From the NCBI GenBank assembly GCA_026014745.1, contig JAOZHS010000001.1, positions 682,001-746,000 on the forward strand: 64,000 bases of DNA. The letters are read 5' to 3'. This document shows, in pieces, positions 16,242 to 25,342 of this stretch (positions are counted from its first letter, which is position 1; every line of letters starts with the position of its first letter). The stretch is from Candidatus Bathyarchaeota archaeon. GTDB taxonomy: Archaea > Thermoproteota > Bathyarchaeia > Bathyarchaeales > Bathycorpusculaceae. A program made the translations under genes and the position numbers. The notes beneath the pieces are model-generated. The model saw only the letters and a list, made by a program, of their open reading frames with translations. It was not told the DNA's origin and did not search any database.

Positions 16242-18140
16242 TTAGTTGAGCCGCTCTTTGAGGAGTTTGCTGACGAGTTCAGGGTTGGCTTTACCGCGAA
16301 CTTCCTTCATTGCAGCGCCCATCAGCATGCCAAACGCGCCCTTGCCCAGTTTTTCGATTTGGGCTTTATTGGATGCGACGATCCGGTCAATTATGGGCGC
16401 CAAATCCGCTTCAGTGAACATCTTAAGACCTAAAGCTGCGGTGGCATCTGCTACGGTTTTGCCTTCGTTCTTTGATAGCCAACTGAATACGTCTGCGGTG
16501 GCTTCTTTGGCGAGTTCTCCTGCACCGACTGCTGCAAAGATTGCGCTGATTTGTTCGTCGGTGACGTTTTCAGTTGGAACGCCGTCGCGTTTGAGTGCCT
16601 TCACGGTTTCGGTTAGAAACGCAGCAATGGTTGAGGCGGGTGTACCGCTGGCTTTGGCTGTTTCTTCAAAGATGGTGATGTATTCGGAGTCGATGAGTTG
16701 CTTGGCGAGTTTTTCGTTGAGGCTGTATTCTTTGATGAGGCGGGTTAGTTTTTTGTCTGCTGGTTCGGGTAGGTTGGCTTTGATTTGTTGCACGAGTTCT
16801 TCCGTGATGGCCTGCGAGGGGATGTCAGTTTCGGGGTACATGCGGGCTGCTCCCGGTCGGGGACGCATATAGCGTGTTGTACCGTCGTCTTTGGCGGTAC
16901 GCGTCTCCTGCGGGACACCTGTACAGGCAACTTGTGCCCGGTCAACCACAGCTTTCAAGGCGTCGTGAGTGTTTTCAGCTGTATCAGCTACGAAAACCAC
17001 TGCGTCGCCTTCGCTGGCGCCAACTAATTCCCGCAAGGCTTTTACCTCTTCGGGGGTGATGCCATAATTTGCTAGTACTTCGTCGGTGTGGAATATGCCG
17101 CCGACTCTGCCCCAGAATTTGGCGTAATCCGATAGTTCGCTGCCTAAACGGAAGCCTGGCATAAGTTCGCGTCCCGTTAAGCCGTTGAAGCCTGAGAGTT
17201 TGACGGCGAGGACTTTTTGCTTTTTGTCCACAGCTTTGCGGATGACTTTGCTTTTGGTTGCTTGGAATAGTTTTGTGACGTCAACGAACTCTGCTTTTAG
17301 TGAGGTGGGGGTGATGCCTCTTTTTGCGAGTTCTTCTTTGATTGCAACCAGGTTTAGTTGACGTTGAACCTCGTAATCGACGACTGTTGAGATTAATTCA
17401 AGTTCCTGTACGCCTTTAATTTCGATAAGGGTTCCGTTGGGTATAGAGACGTTGAGGTCTTGGCGAATCGTACCCAAGCCACGCATGACCTTGCCTGTGT
17501 CGCGGAGTATTCTGCCGATGGCAAACGCGACTTCTTGCGCTTCTTGAGGCGAGTAGATGACGGGTGCGGTGGCGACTTCGATAAGTGGAATGCCTAATCG
17601 GTCGATGCGGTAACGGATGGTTTTGCCCTCATCCTGAGTCCCAGTTTTGCGGGCTGCATCCTCCTCAAGGAAGGCTGCCTGCATGGGAATGGTTTTTTCG
17701 CCGACTTTAATCCAGCCGTCAAGAGCAAGGGTGCATGTGCGCTGGAAGCCAGTGGTGTTGCTGCCGTCGATGACGGTTTTGCGCATGACGTGCACTTCGT
17801 CGACGGGTTGCATATTCATCATCAAAGAGGCGGTGAGGACAACTTTGACGGCGTCTATGTTGATTGGGTGGGGTGGTTCTTCATCCATTTCGACTAGGCA
17901 AGAGCTTTTGTGGTTAGCTTCATAGAGAATGCGCACGCCTTTTTGGAACTCAAAGTATGCTGCAGGATCCACCTGTCCCAACTCGCTCTGAGTCGGTCGA
18001 AGGCGTCGGAGAAAGGTGATTTCGGGTTCTTCTTTGAAGAGTTCAGGGGGGCAACTGCAGAAGAGTTTGCTGTTTACGTTCAGTTGCTGGTGGATTTCTA
18101 AGCCGACTTTTAAGCCGACTTTGACATAGTCGATGGTCAT
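16242..18140 (-). CDS. gatE: Glu-tRNA(Gln) amidotransferase subunit E
   Basis: The 632-residue protein matches archaeal GatE, with the GLKVGLEIHQQLNVNSKLFC opening, the FLEEDAARK and SNTTGFQRT blocks of the GatB/E cradle domain, an inserted AspRS-like domain (about 280-410) and a C-terminal helical YqeY-like tail. With GatD it converts Glu-tRNA(Gln) into Gln-tRNA(Gln) using ammonia released by GatD, a route found only in archaea. Its ATG overlaps the gatD stop as ATGA, indicating coupled translation, and an AAGGAG site precedes it. Confidence 0.97.
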   Translation of the reverse strand: MTIDYVKVGLKVGLEIHQQLNVNSKLFCSCPPELFKEEPEITFLRRLRPTQSELGQVDPAAYFEFQKGVRILYEANHKSSCLVEMDEEPPHPINIDAVKVVLTASLMMNMQPVDEVHVMRKTVIDGSNTTGFQRTCTLALDGWIKVGEKTIPMQAAFLEEDAARKTGTQDEGKTIRYRIDRLGIPLIEVATAPVIYSPQEAQEVAFAIGRILRDTGKVMRGLGTIRQDLNVSIPNGTLIEIKGVQELELISTVVDYEVQRQLNLVAIKEELAKRGITPTSLKAEFVDVTKLFQATKSKVIRKAVDKKQKVLAVKLSGFNGLTGRELMPGFRLGSELSDYAKFWGRVGGIFHTDEVLANYGITPEEVKALRELVGASEGDAVVFVADTAENTHDALKAVVDRAQVACTGVPQETRTAKDDGTTRYMRPRPGAARMYPETDIPSQAITEELVQQIKANLPEPADKKLTRLIKEYSLNEKLAKQLIDSEYITIFEETAKASGTPASTIAAFLTETVKALKRDGVPTENVTDEQISAIFAAVGAGELAKEATADVFSWLSKNEGKTVADATAALGLKMFTEADLAPIIDRIVASNKAQIEKLGKGAFGMLMGAAMKEVRGKANPELVSKLLKERLN

Positions 18141-19480
18141 GGTTGGGCTCCTTCAACAATTTTGTCCTGTGGCAATGTGCGGGGCATATATTCGCCTGCA
18201 ACGTTAGTTTTGAGCAGTTTGATGGCTTCTTTGGGGTCGCTTGTTTGACCCAAAGACCACATAAGTTTCACTAATCCAGTTTCAGGGAACATGTCATCGA
18301 GCGGCACCACGCCAAATGATTGTAAGTCGCGGCCAGTGTCGTAAACGTCCATGTCAACCCGTCCCCAAATACACTGAGACGCCAACGCGACAACGACGCC
18401 TTTGCTGGTGGCACGTTTGATGGCGTCAAAGCAAAATTTACTCACATGCCCCAACCCTGAACCCTCAAGTAAGATGCCTTTCATGCCGCGGTCAACGTAG
18501 AAGTCGATGACGGCTGGGTCCAGTCCTGGATGGAATTTGATGAGGGCAACTTTGTCGCAGAAGTCGGGTTTGAGGACCAGTTTTTTGTTGGGCTCGCGGC
18601 GTTGGTATCGGTCGGTTTCCATGGTGACTTGGAGGTTTTGGACTTTGGCGATGGGGAAGCCGTTGATGGATTTGAAGGTGTCTCGGCGGCTGGTGTGGCA
18701 TTTGCGTACTTTTACGCCTCGATGCACGATGATTGCGGTGTCGGAGGTGGTTTGATGCATGGCTAAGCCGACTTCGGCAAAGGGTCCTTCACCCGCGGCT
18801 TTAACGGCGCCGATGAGGTTGGTGGCTGCGTCGCTGCTAGGGCGGTCTGAGGAACGCTGGGCGCCGACCAATATGACAGGGACAGGGAGGTTTTGAAGCG
18901 CAAAACTGAGCGCCGCAGAAGTGTATGCCATGGTGTCAGTGCCATGTGCAACCACCACGCCGTCAACGCCTGCCTCAATGCGTTTGGCAACTGTTTGGGC
19001 GAGTTCAGTCCAGTTTTTAGGCGTCAGGTTCTCGCTGTAAATACTATAAACGATTTCGGTGTCGACTAAGGCTACGTCGGCGAGTTCTGGGACGACGCCG
19101 TAGAGGTCGCTTGCGGACATGGCGGAGCGGACGGCGCCTGTACGGTAGTCAACGCGGCTCGCGATGGTTCCGCCCGTGCTCATTATAACCACATGGGGCA
19201 GGCTGGGGTTCTGTTTAGGCAGCGGCGGCGCAGCAAAGGTGGGTTTGGAGCCTAACCCGACTTTCTCAACTTTTACGTCGGGGGCAGGTTGGATGCCGAT
19301 GTTGTAGCCGCTTTTCATTTTGATGATAATCGCGGTGCCTTCTCCGCTGCGTGGGATGAGGATGCCTTCGTAGGTTTTGCCTTTGCTGATGATTTTTAGG
19401 ATGTCGCCAACGTTGCAGTCGGCGGCTTGTAGTAGGCGTAGTGCCTCGCCCCGATAACCAGAATCTTGCAGTTCACTCAA
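18137..19480 (-). CDS. gatD: Glu-tRNA(Gln) amidotransferase subunit D (asparaginase-like)
   Basis: The 447-residue protein has the GatD layout: an N-terminal beta domain (about 1-85), then a type I L-asparaginase domain with STGGTIASR (nucleophile region, Thr105), VVAHGTDTM (His179, Thr181, Asp182) and a later Lys in the HRGVKVRK region. It releases ammonia from glutamine or asparagine for GatE. The start is TTG (19480), two bases after the elp3 stop. The elp3-gatD-gatE order with minimal spacing indicates one transcript devoted to tRNA function. Confidence 0.96.
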   Translation of the reverse strand: MSELQDSGYRGEALRLLQAADCNVGDILKIISKGKTYEGILIPRSGEGTAIIIKMKSGYNIGIQPAPDVKVEKVGLGSKPTFAAPPLPKQNPSLPHVVIMSTGGTIASRVDYRTGAVRSAMSASDLYGVVPELADVALVDTEIVYSIYSENLTPKNWTELAQTVAKRIEAGVDGVVVAHGTDTMAYTSAALSFALQNLPVPVILVGAQRSSDRPSSDAATNLIGAVKAAGEGPFAEVGLAMHQTTSDTAIIVHRGVKVRKCHTSRRDTFKSINGFPIAKVQNLQVTMETDRYQRREPNKKLVLKPDFCDKVALIKFHPGLDPAVIDFYVDRGMKGILLEGSGLGHVSKFCFDAIKRATSKGVVVALASQCIWGRVDMDVYDTGRDLQSFGVVPLDDMFPETGLVKLMWSLGQTSDPKEAIKLLKTNVAGEYMPRTLPQDKIVEGAQP

Positions 19481-19481
19481 C

Positions 19482-21074
19482 TTATTTTAGCCTCTTTGAA
19501 ACGTAAACTCCGTCGCGTTCGTACCCGAAACGCATGTAATATCTCCTTGTTCCTAGTGCGCTGATGACTAAAAGCTTTTTGAAGCCAAACTCCGCCTTCG
19601 CTAACCGTTCTGCCTCAGCCAAGAGCTCAGCGCCATATCCTTTGTGCTGCCACGCGGTCTTCGAATGTTTGCCTACAGGTACAAGTTGCCCGTAAACGTG
19701 AAGTTCCCGTACGATGGCTGAGGGGACCTCGGTGATTTCGGGTCTGTGCGCCTTGGGGGATGGTGCCCTCATGCGCAAATAGCCCAAGAGAACGTCATTT
19801 TCGGGGTCTTCGGCAGAAATAAACAGTTCCGTGCCCCCTGATGCCTCATAGCGTTGCGTTAAAATTTTGACTTTTTCCAGATCCGGGTGGACCTTTTCAA
19901 CTGCCATACGATGCCCCACTTCGCGGCAACGAATGCACCGGCACTGTCCCCCCTGTTCTTTGAGTTTTTTCTGCGCCAACTCCCGTATATCGCTGCGTTT
20001 TACTCCTGCCAAAATCAGGCGTGCCGGAATGTCGCGTTGCACACGCATAACGCGTACCCATGGGGGGATGCTTTTTTTGATTTCGGCGATGATATTAGTG
20101 GCTTCTTCGGTCGTGTAAGGCGTGTAGGTGCCCTGTTGGTACCATTCATGTGCTTTGGTGCCTGCGATGGCGAGGCAGGGATAAATTTTTATCATATCAG
20201 GTTTAAACGCGGGATCGGTGAAGATTCGCTTAAACGCCGCCAAATCTTTCTGCGGGTTGGAGCCGGGCATGCCGGGCATCATGTGGTACACAATTTTTAA
20301 CCCTGCGTCTTTGGCGATACGCGTTGCCTCCACCACGTCTGCGACTGTGTGTATTCGTCCCACCAAACGGTAAATGTCATCATCGGGGTTCTGCACTCCC
20401 AGTTCAAGTCTGGTAACTCCCATGTCCAGCATGGCGTCGATGTGGGGTTGCTTGGCCCAGTCCGGACGGGTTTCTACGGTGATGCCGACATTGCGGGTGG
20501 AGCTGACTTCAGCGTTGGCTTTCGCTTCCTCTATGTTGGCTGAGGTTTTGCCTGTTATGGCGTCTAGGAGGCGTTGGATAAACCAAGTTTGGTATTCCTT
20601 TGGAGTGGCGGGGAAGGTTCCGCCCATCACGATTAATTCGACTTTGTCCACTTTATGTCCAATCGCGGTGAGTTGACGGATGCGGTTTTGTACCTGCTCA
20701 TAGGGGTCAAAGTTGTTCTGTGTACCTCGGAGCGCGGCTGGTTCGTATCCTGTGTAGCTCTGTGGGCTGCCAGTTGTGGGTCCGCCGGGGCAATACGCGC
20801 AGGGTTCAGGCTGCGGGCACGGGTAGGGTTTGGTCATGGTGGCGACGACGGTGACGCCGCTGATGGTACGTGTGGTTTTTCTTCGCAGAAGTGGCAGTAG
20901 TTGTTTTGCTTCGTTTGGGGTTAGGTTGGCGATTATGTCTGCGTTGGCGGGGACGGCGGGGAGGCGGTATTTTGCGGCGGTTTTGATTTTGAGGCGGTTA
21001 ACATCGTCTCGCGTGGGCGATGACATAGAAAGTAGAGTGGCGATGATTTCTCGCAGAGCAACGTTGTTAGTCAA
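19482..21074 (-). CDS. elp3: Elp3-family tRNA uridine-34 acetyl/carboxymethyl-modifying radical SAM enzyme
   Basis: The 530-residue protein has an N-terminal helical region, a radical SAM domain with Cys86, Cys92 and Cys95 (YPCPQPEPCAYCPGGP), and a C-terminal GNAT acetyltransferase domain (about 390-530, with HKGYGAELLAEAE as the acetyl-CoA loop). Archaeal Elp3 acts alone to place a carboxymethyl group on the wobble uridine of tRNAs. The start is TTG at 21074. It heads the gatD-gatE run; eS30 lies 86 bp upstream in the same direction. Confidence 0.95.
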   Translation of the reverse strand: MTNNVALREIIATLLSMSSPTRDDVNRLKIKTAAKYRLPAVPANADIIANLTPNEAKQLLPLLRRKTTRTISGVTVVATMTKPYPCPQPEPCAYCPGGPTTGSPQSYTGYEPAALRGTQNNFDPYEQVQNRIRQLTAIGHKVDKVELIVMGGTFPATPKEYQTWFIQRLLDAITGKTSANIEEAKANAEVSSTRNVGITVETRPDWAKQPHIDAMLDMGVTRLELGVQNPDDDIYRLVGRIHTVADVVEATRIAKDAGLKIVYHMMPGMPGSNPQKDLAAFKRIFTDPAFKPDMIKIYPCLAIAGTKAHEWYQQGTYTPYTTEEATNIIAEIKKSIPPWVRVMRVQRDIPARLILAGVKRSDIRELAQKKLKEQGGQCRCIRCREVGHRMAVEKVHPDLEKVKILTQRYEASGGTELFISAEDPENDVLLGYLRMRAPSPKAHRPEITEVPSAIVRELHVYGQLVPVGKHSKTAWQHKGYGAELLAEAERLAKAEFGFKKLLVISALGTRRYYMRFGYERDGVYVSKRLK

Positions 21075-21159
21075 ACTTGGCGTACCGAAGATAGGTTGAG
21101 TTTACAAATAAATAAACTAAGCTGACTAAACAAAAAGATTACAAGAAAAAGAGTGGTGC

Positions 21160-21321
21160 TTACATCCAGTTTTGCCCTACTTTCCGCTGCAACAGGACGC
21201 GTTTTTCGTAGTTGCGTCGGCTGCGGTTTTTGGGGCTTGGAGAAGTCTTCTCTTGAGCTTGGATTTTAGGGGTTTGAGACCTTACTTTTCCAGCTTTGGA
21301 GAGTGATCCGTGAGTTGGCAT
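21160..21321 (-). CDS. rps30e: Ribosomal protein eS30
   Basis: A 53-residue frame begins [20 protein letters not shown] and ends GQNWM. It is very basic and follows the eS30 pattern HGSLxxAGKVRxQTPKV...RRxYxxR. The ATG (21319-21321) has an AGGTG ribosome site 7 nt upstream. It was found by translating the minus strand of this apparently empty gap. It lies upstream of elp3 on the same strand. Confidence 0.95.
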   Translation of the reverse strand: MPTHGSLSKAGKVRSQTPKIQAQEKTSPSPKNRSRRNYEKRVLLQRKVGQNWM

Positions 21322-21407
21322 ATTTTTTCACCTTGCCACATAAAGCATGAATGTTACACTTAAACCTTACCTAGCCCGCCTAAGCAGTCTCCAATAAAAC
21401 ACCGAGG

Positions 21408-21764
21408 CTAAGCGGATTTGTCGAGGTGAGGCGGCTTTCGATGCGCATCCCAAGCATGATGCAACGCCAAGGTGGGGTGATAAATTAGCAATCGGGGACC
21501 CGAGTAACGCATGACGGCTTTGACTTTTTGTTTCATGTCGGGACGGTAGCAGTGGATGATGCATTTGCCGCAAGTAGTTTTCTTCTCCTGAAACGGGCAC
21601 TTGTCTAGTCGCATAAACGCGTAGGCTTGGAATTCTTGACATTCGGGGCATAGTTCGCCTTGGGTGCCGTGGTGGCCTTTGCAGTAGATTTGGGTCATGT
21701 AACCGATGGTTTTCTTTTCCCGTTTCATTCGTTTGTGGGTTGGGTTAGGCGGTTGAGGCTTCAT
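21408..21764 (-). CDS. YgbA/NosP-like cysteine-rich protein (nitrous oxide-stimulated promoter family)
   Basis: The 118-residue protein has the signature of the family annotated as nitrous oxide-stimulated promoter protein (YgbA): IYCKGHHG...LCPECQEFQAYAFMRLDKCPF then TTCGKCIIHCYRP and VMRYSGPRLLIYHPTLALHH. The conserved cysteines probably bind a metal. In bacteria, ygbA is controlled by nitric-oxide-responsive regulators; the molecular role is not established. The start is uncertain, and later Met codons at residues 13 or 23 are possible. Spacing to eS30 is 86 bp, same strand. Confidence 0.75.
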   Translation of the reverse strand: MKPQPPNPTHKRMKREKKTIGYMTQIYCKGHHGTQGELCPECQEFQAYAFMRLDKCPFQEKKTTCGKCIIHCYRPDMKQKVKAVMRYSGPRLLIYHPTLALHHAWDAHRKPPHLDKSA

Positions 21765-21909
21765 GCTTCTTCGCTTTAAGATGGGGTTGTGTTCACATAA
21801 GGGTTTGCCCTAAAATTTACGGGTTTTTGGAGAATTTTGTTTCTTATTGGCGAACCCTTTATTTCAAACAACGCTCATTGCTTTTTCATAATTATTTAGC
21901 CTACTCTTG

Positions 21910-22206
21910 ATGGTGGATGCAGTGAGCGAAGATTCATACGAAGGTATACCTCGAGATCAAATTCCTTGGGACCCAAAAATTGACAGTCAAAAATGTGTTA
22001 GCTGCGGAAAATGCGTAGATTTCTGTCATATGCACGCCTTTAAAACCGTAGAAGTTAAGGGCAAAAAACAAACCGAAGTTATCCCTAACCGTTGCGTGGT
22101 GTTTTGCCGCGGCTGCGAAGACATCTGCCCTGTCGGCGCTATCTCGCATCCTGACGAAGAAAAAACCGAAGCACTAATCAAGAAACTCAAAAGGGGCACG
22201 CAATAG
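21910..22206 (+). CDS. Ferredoxin with two [4Fe-4S] motifs
   Basis: The 98-residue protein has CVSCGKCVDFCHMHAF followed by CVVFCRGCEDICPVGAI. The second cluster has an extra CxxxC-style entry, as in some iron-sulfur electron carriers linked to radical SAM or oxidoreductase partners. A C-terminal helix (EKTEALIKKLKRG) follows. A TATA-like CATAATTATTTA about 20 bp upstream suggests a leaderless start at ATG 21910. No redox partner is adjacent. Confidence 0.8.
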   Translation: MVDAVSEDSYEGIPRDQIPWDPKIDSQKCVSCGKCVDFCHMHAFKTVEVKGKKQTEVIPNRCVVFCRGCEDICPVGAISHPDEEKTEALIKKLKRGTQ

Positions 22207-22355
22207 CGCAACAAACATCATCTGCGCTGTGGCTACCGTTTGGTTAGCATTGTTTCGTCAGGTATAAAAGTCGCTTTTTACATATTCAACTTAGAGCTTT
22301 CTTAGCAACAATGTGAGCTTAAGACTACTTCTAAGTCTCGGGTTGTTGAGGGTTT

Positions 22356-23495
22356 ATGGGTTCTATGCAGATTTGTGCTCATTGTGTTTTGTCCAGTTCT
22401 TTCCCAAGGATAAGTTTTGACAACCAAGGGGTTTGCTCAGTTTGTAATGAATATAACAAGTGGTGGGGCAACTGGAACGTAGAGAAAGAACAGAAACAGA
22501 AGGTTTTGGGTCAGATTTGTCAAGCCGCAAAAAATAAGCATAAAGAATTCGACGCTCTAATTCCCCTCTCAGGCGGCAAAGACAGCAGCTACGTGCTATA
22601 CATAGCTCGACAAAAACTCGGTTTAAAATGTTTGGCATACACGTTAGACATAGGTTACCTTTCTGAACATGCAAAACATAACATCGAAAAATCCTGCCGA
22701 ACCTTAGGCGTTGAGCACATATATTACCGCTTAGACCCCCAATTGACCAACAAACTCTTCGCGCTATTCATCAAGAAAACTGGTTGGTTCTGTTCTGTTT
22801 GTATGCGTGCAATTCAGATGTCCACTTTTCGCGTCGCTGAAATGTATCGGGTTCCGCTCATAATCAAGGGTAGCTCCATGCGCACGGAGTTGCCGCTTGC
22901 CCGCGAAATGTTCCAAGGCGGCGACCCAGCCCACGTAAAGCGGGTGCTCGAAGGTGAACCCATTGCTCATGAATGCAAAAGACTCTGCGAGCGGGGCGCA
23001 AGTTTTGAGCGCAAACTGGGTTATTTGATGTTTCTGCTCTCTGGACAGAAGCGCCTGTCTTCATATGCGTACTTTAACCTTGCAAGCTATGTGGATTGGG
23101 ACTACAACGTTATGCAAGATACTATACGTAGCGAACTAGGCTGGACCGCTCCTGACGATTCGGAGCATATGGACTGTACGATTCATGCAATCCAAAAATA
23201 CATCCACAACCGCCGCTTCCCCTCCCTAGACATTAAACGGCTCACTTATGCACGGTATGTTATGGCTGGGTTTATGACTCGTGAAGACGCTCTGCGCAAA
23301 CTCCAAGAAGAACCCAACGAGGTTTGCCCCGAAACGGTCCTTAACGGTTTTCTAAAAAATATTGAAATGACGCGAGAAGAGTTTGACCAATACGTGGATT
23401 TAGGTCCTCGGCATCTGCAGTATCATCCTACTCCCAGTTTGGCTTTGAGGCTGGCCAAAAAGATTTTTCCTATTCAGGACGCTGGAACAAATTAA
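22356..23495 (+). CDS. PP-loop N-acetyl sugar amidotransferase-like protein
   Basis: The 379-residue protein opens with a zinc-binding segment (CAHCVLSSSFPRISFDNQGV then CSVC) and continues with a PP-loop ATPase motif SGGKDSSYVLY near residue 74. This layout resembles the WbpG/PseA family of N-acetyl sugar amidotransferases, which use ATP and ammonia to turn an acetamido into an acetamidino group on surface sugars. A further Cys pair (CSVC) lies near 150. A TATAAAAG box (22263) lies about 90 bp upstream. No glycan synthesis genes are adjacent, so the sugar role is inferred from the family only; tRNA-thiolation relatives are a less likely alternative. Confidence 0.7.
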   Translation: MGSMQICAHCVLSSSFPRISFDNQGVCSVCNEYNKWWGNWNVEKEQKQKVLGQICQAAKNKHKEFDALIPLSGGKDSSYVLYIARQKLGLKCLAYTLDIGYLSEHAKHNIEKSCRTLGVEHIYYRLDPQLTNKLFALFIKKTGWFCSVCMRAIQMSTFRVAEMYRVPLIIKGSSMRTELPLAREMFQGGDPAHVKRVLEGEPIAHECKRLCERGASFERKLGYLMFLLSGQKRLSSYAYFNLASYVDWDYNVMQDTIRSELGWTAPDDSEHMDCTIHAIQKYIHNRRFPSLDIKRLTYARYVMAGFMTREDALRKLQEEPNEVCPETVLNGFLKNIEMTREEFDQYVDLGPRHLQYHPTPSLALRLAKKIFPIQDAGTN

Positions 23496-23568
23496 CGCGC
23501 TTGGCTGGGGGAAGTAGATAAATTCTGCTTTTGTTCTTTTTTATATGCCTTGCCGAAATTGAGCACCC

Positions 23569-23730
23569 ATAACGACGGACTCAACAGAGGAACCCAAGAA
23601 ACACAAATCTTGCACCTATGACGATCGAGTTCCACCCAATTATGGAACAGGTGAGGTCGGGCACAAATTCCCACGCCGAGAGAACTTAGCCAAGCTAAAA
23701 GCAGCGCTCAGCTATGCGGTTAAGTGTTAG
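23569..23730 (+). CDS. Possible small protein with non-standard ATA start
   Basis: A frame open from 23563 to TAG 23728-23730 encodes a protein-like tail (DDRVPPNYGTGEVGHKFPRR then ENLAKLKAALSYAVKC) but has no ATG, GTG or TTG. A good TATA box (TTTTTTATAT near 23543) predicts transcription starting at 23568-23570, exactly on an in-frame ATA. It may be a leaderless gene starting at ATA, a gene whose ATG carries a sequencing error, or a decayed remnant. Confidence 0.3.
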   Translation: MTTDSTEEPKKHKSCTYDDRVPPNYGTGEVGHKFPRRENLAKLKAALSYAVKC

Positions 23731-23817
23731 GTTACGTTGGGAGACAAACCGCCCGCAAAAAATTGATCTGCTTTTTTCCTAAACGTTTGGATTAACCTCC
23801 TTTTGGATTCAAGTAAG

Positions 23818-23826
23818 CTATATAAG
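23818..23826 (+). promoter_or_regulatory. TATA box for leaderless surface protein gene
   Basis: CTATATAAG is centred 26 bp before the ATG at 23848, the spacing of a leaderless archaeal transcript. It decides for 23848 over the in-frame upstream TTG-type start at 23803. Confidence 0.65.
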
Positions 23827-23847
23827 AACACAAACAGTCTCCCCTTT

Positions 23848-25299
23848 ATGCGCCGCAAAGTCGTCTTGAGCTTGTTTTTACTCATTTCAGTCGCAACGTT
23901 TGTTGCACCCCTAAAATACGCCTCAGCTACGCCTCCTGTGTTGCAGTGGGAAAACACTTACGGTTACCTCAACGGAGTTATGGCAATCCAAACCAGCGAC
24001 CAAGGATACGCCATCGTGGGAACCCGCGCCGACTTTGTTGCCTCCATTGAACCCTACACCAACCATTCCGCCACCCTCATAAAAACCGACTCAGCTGGCA
24101 AGTTAGAGTGGCAAAAAAACTACGTCACCCAAACTGGCGGCAACCCCCAATTAATCATAGACTCCAACGGACGCTATGTCCTTTCGGGGTCACAAAATCC
24201 CGCAGTTGACTCGTCTGGCGCAAACGCCGTATTCCAAACAGTCGACGGCGGCTATGTTGTTGCAGGAACCGAAACTTGGGTATATAATTTTGGACAGGGC
24301 GGCGTCATCATAACAAACGGCAAACTCACGGTTTTCTTTCTCCTAAAAACCGATGCAGACGGCAACGTTTTGTGGCACAAAACCTACAACCCCGGTAACG
24401 GCGGAAACTACAGCTTCATTATACCCATCAACGCTGCATTATCCCAAGTAATTGCCACCAGTGATGGCGGTTATTTGTTGGCTGGCACCCTAAACTCAGG
24501 CGAATTCGGCTGGGTAGTTAAAGTGGATGCTTCAGGTAAAGAGCAATGGCAAAAAATCTACCGATTTGGGCAAAATGACACGTATGCCCAAATCTACTAC
24601 GCTGAACAAACCCCCGACGGTTACTTGTTGGCGGGGAGCTTGGGCGGCTACTACCTTTTTAAACTAAACTCTGAAGGCGACCTGACCTACGTCAACCACT
24701 TAACTGACAGCCGCTCCTACTTTAGCACCTTCTTTAAAGGACACGACGACGCGTATCTCTGGGTTGGGTTTGCTCGAGTGGAAAACCAATCGGTAGGCTC
24801 CATTCTATTCGTAAACGCCGACGACAACGTGATTGCCAACAAAACCTACCCAGACACAAGCCCCTTCAACTTAGGCGCCCCAACAGCCGATGGCGGTTAC
24901 CTGATGGTCCAAACGCAGCCGCTTTCTTTTCTTCCCACTTTTTCTTCAATTAACACAACCTTAGCCAAGCTGGATGCAAACAACAACGTTGAATGGCGAC
25001 AAACCTACGGCGAAACCCTTGACCTGACCCGCGCACTATTTCCCACCTCAGATGGCGGGTTTGGGTTGGTGGGCACCCGTTTAGAGGGTTACTATACTTG
25101 GAAGTACGATTCCACCACCTACAAACAATGGATTTTCCTATCCAAAACCGCGCCCCTCACGGCGTCCCCAACGTCATCTCCGACGGTGCCCGAAATTACC
25201 CCCTGCTATCTTGCTTTGCTGGCTGTAGCTGTTGCGGCTGTTGCGTTGGCTTCAAAAAAGATCCGTCATGTACCTCTCTGCGGGGAAGTAAATTCTTAA
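23848..25299 (+). CDS. Secreted beta-propeller-like surface protein with C-terminal anchor
   Basis: The 483-residue protein has an N-terminal signal peptide (MRRKVVLSLFLLISVATFVA) and repeated units of about 50 residues built on the pattern DGGYxxxG(T)...KTDxxGxxxWxKxY. The units recur near residues 45, 130, 200, 260 and 380, a layout expected to form a beta propeller outside the cell. A proline/threonine-rich stalk and a C-terminal transmembrane helix (about 453-472) end the protein. The role is unknown; such proteins are abundant on archaeal surfaces. TATA box spacing shows it is leaderless. Confidence 0.8.
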   Translation: MRRKVVLSLFLLISVATFVAPLKYASATPPVLQWENTYGYLNGVMAIQTSDQGYAIVGTRADFVASIEPYTNHSATLIKTDSAGKLEWQKNYVTQTGGNPQLIIDSNGRYVLSGSQNPAVDSSGANAVFQTVDGGYVVAGTETWVYNFGQGGVIITNGKLTVFFLLKTDADGNVLWHKTYNPGNGGNYSFIIPINAALSQVIATSDGGYLLAGTLNSGEFGWVVKVDASGKEQWQKIYRFGQNDTYAQIYYAEQTPDGYLLAGSLGGYYLFKLNSEGDLTYVNHLTDSRSYFSTFFKGHDDAYLWVGFARVENQSVGSILFVNADDNVIANKTYPDTSPFNLGAPTADGGYLMVQTQPLSFLPTFSSINTTLAKLDANNNVEWRQTYGETLDLTRALFPTSDGGFGLVGTRLEGYYTWKYDSTTYKQWIFLSKTAPLTASPTSSPTVPEITPCYLALLAVAVAAVALASKKIRHVPLCGEVNS

Positions 25300-25342
25300 A
25301 TTCGTAGTTCTTATTAGGCTATCAGAATCGAGCTGACAAGGT

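Noticed and set aside
22310-22350. Short hairpin AGACTACTTCTAAGTCT before the PP-loop gene
   Set aside because: Only a 5-bp stem in the leader; too weak to call a riboswitch or terminator.
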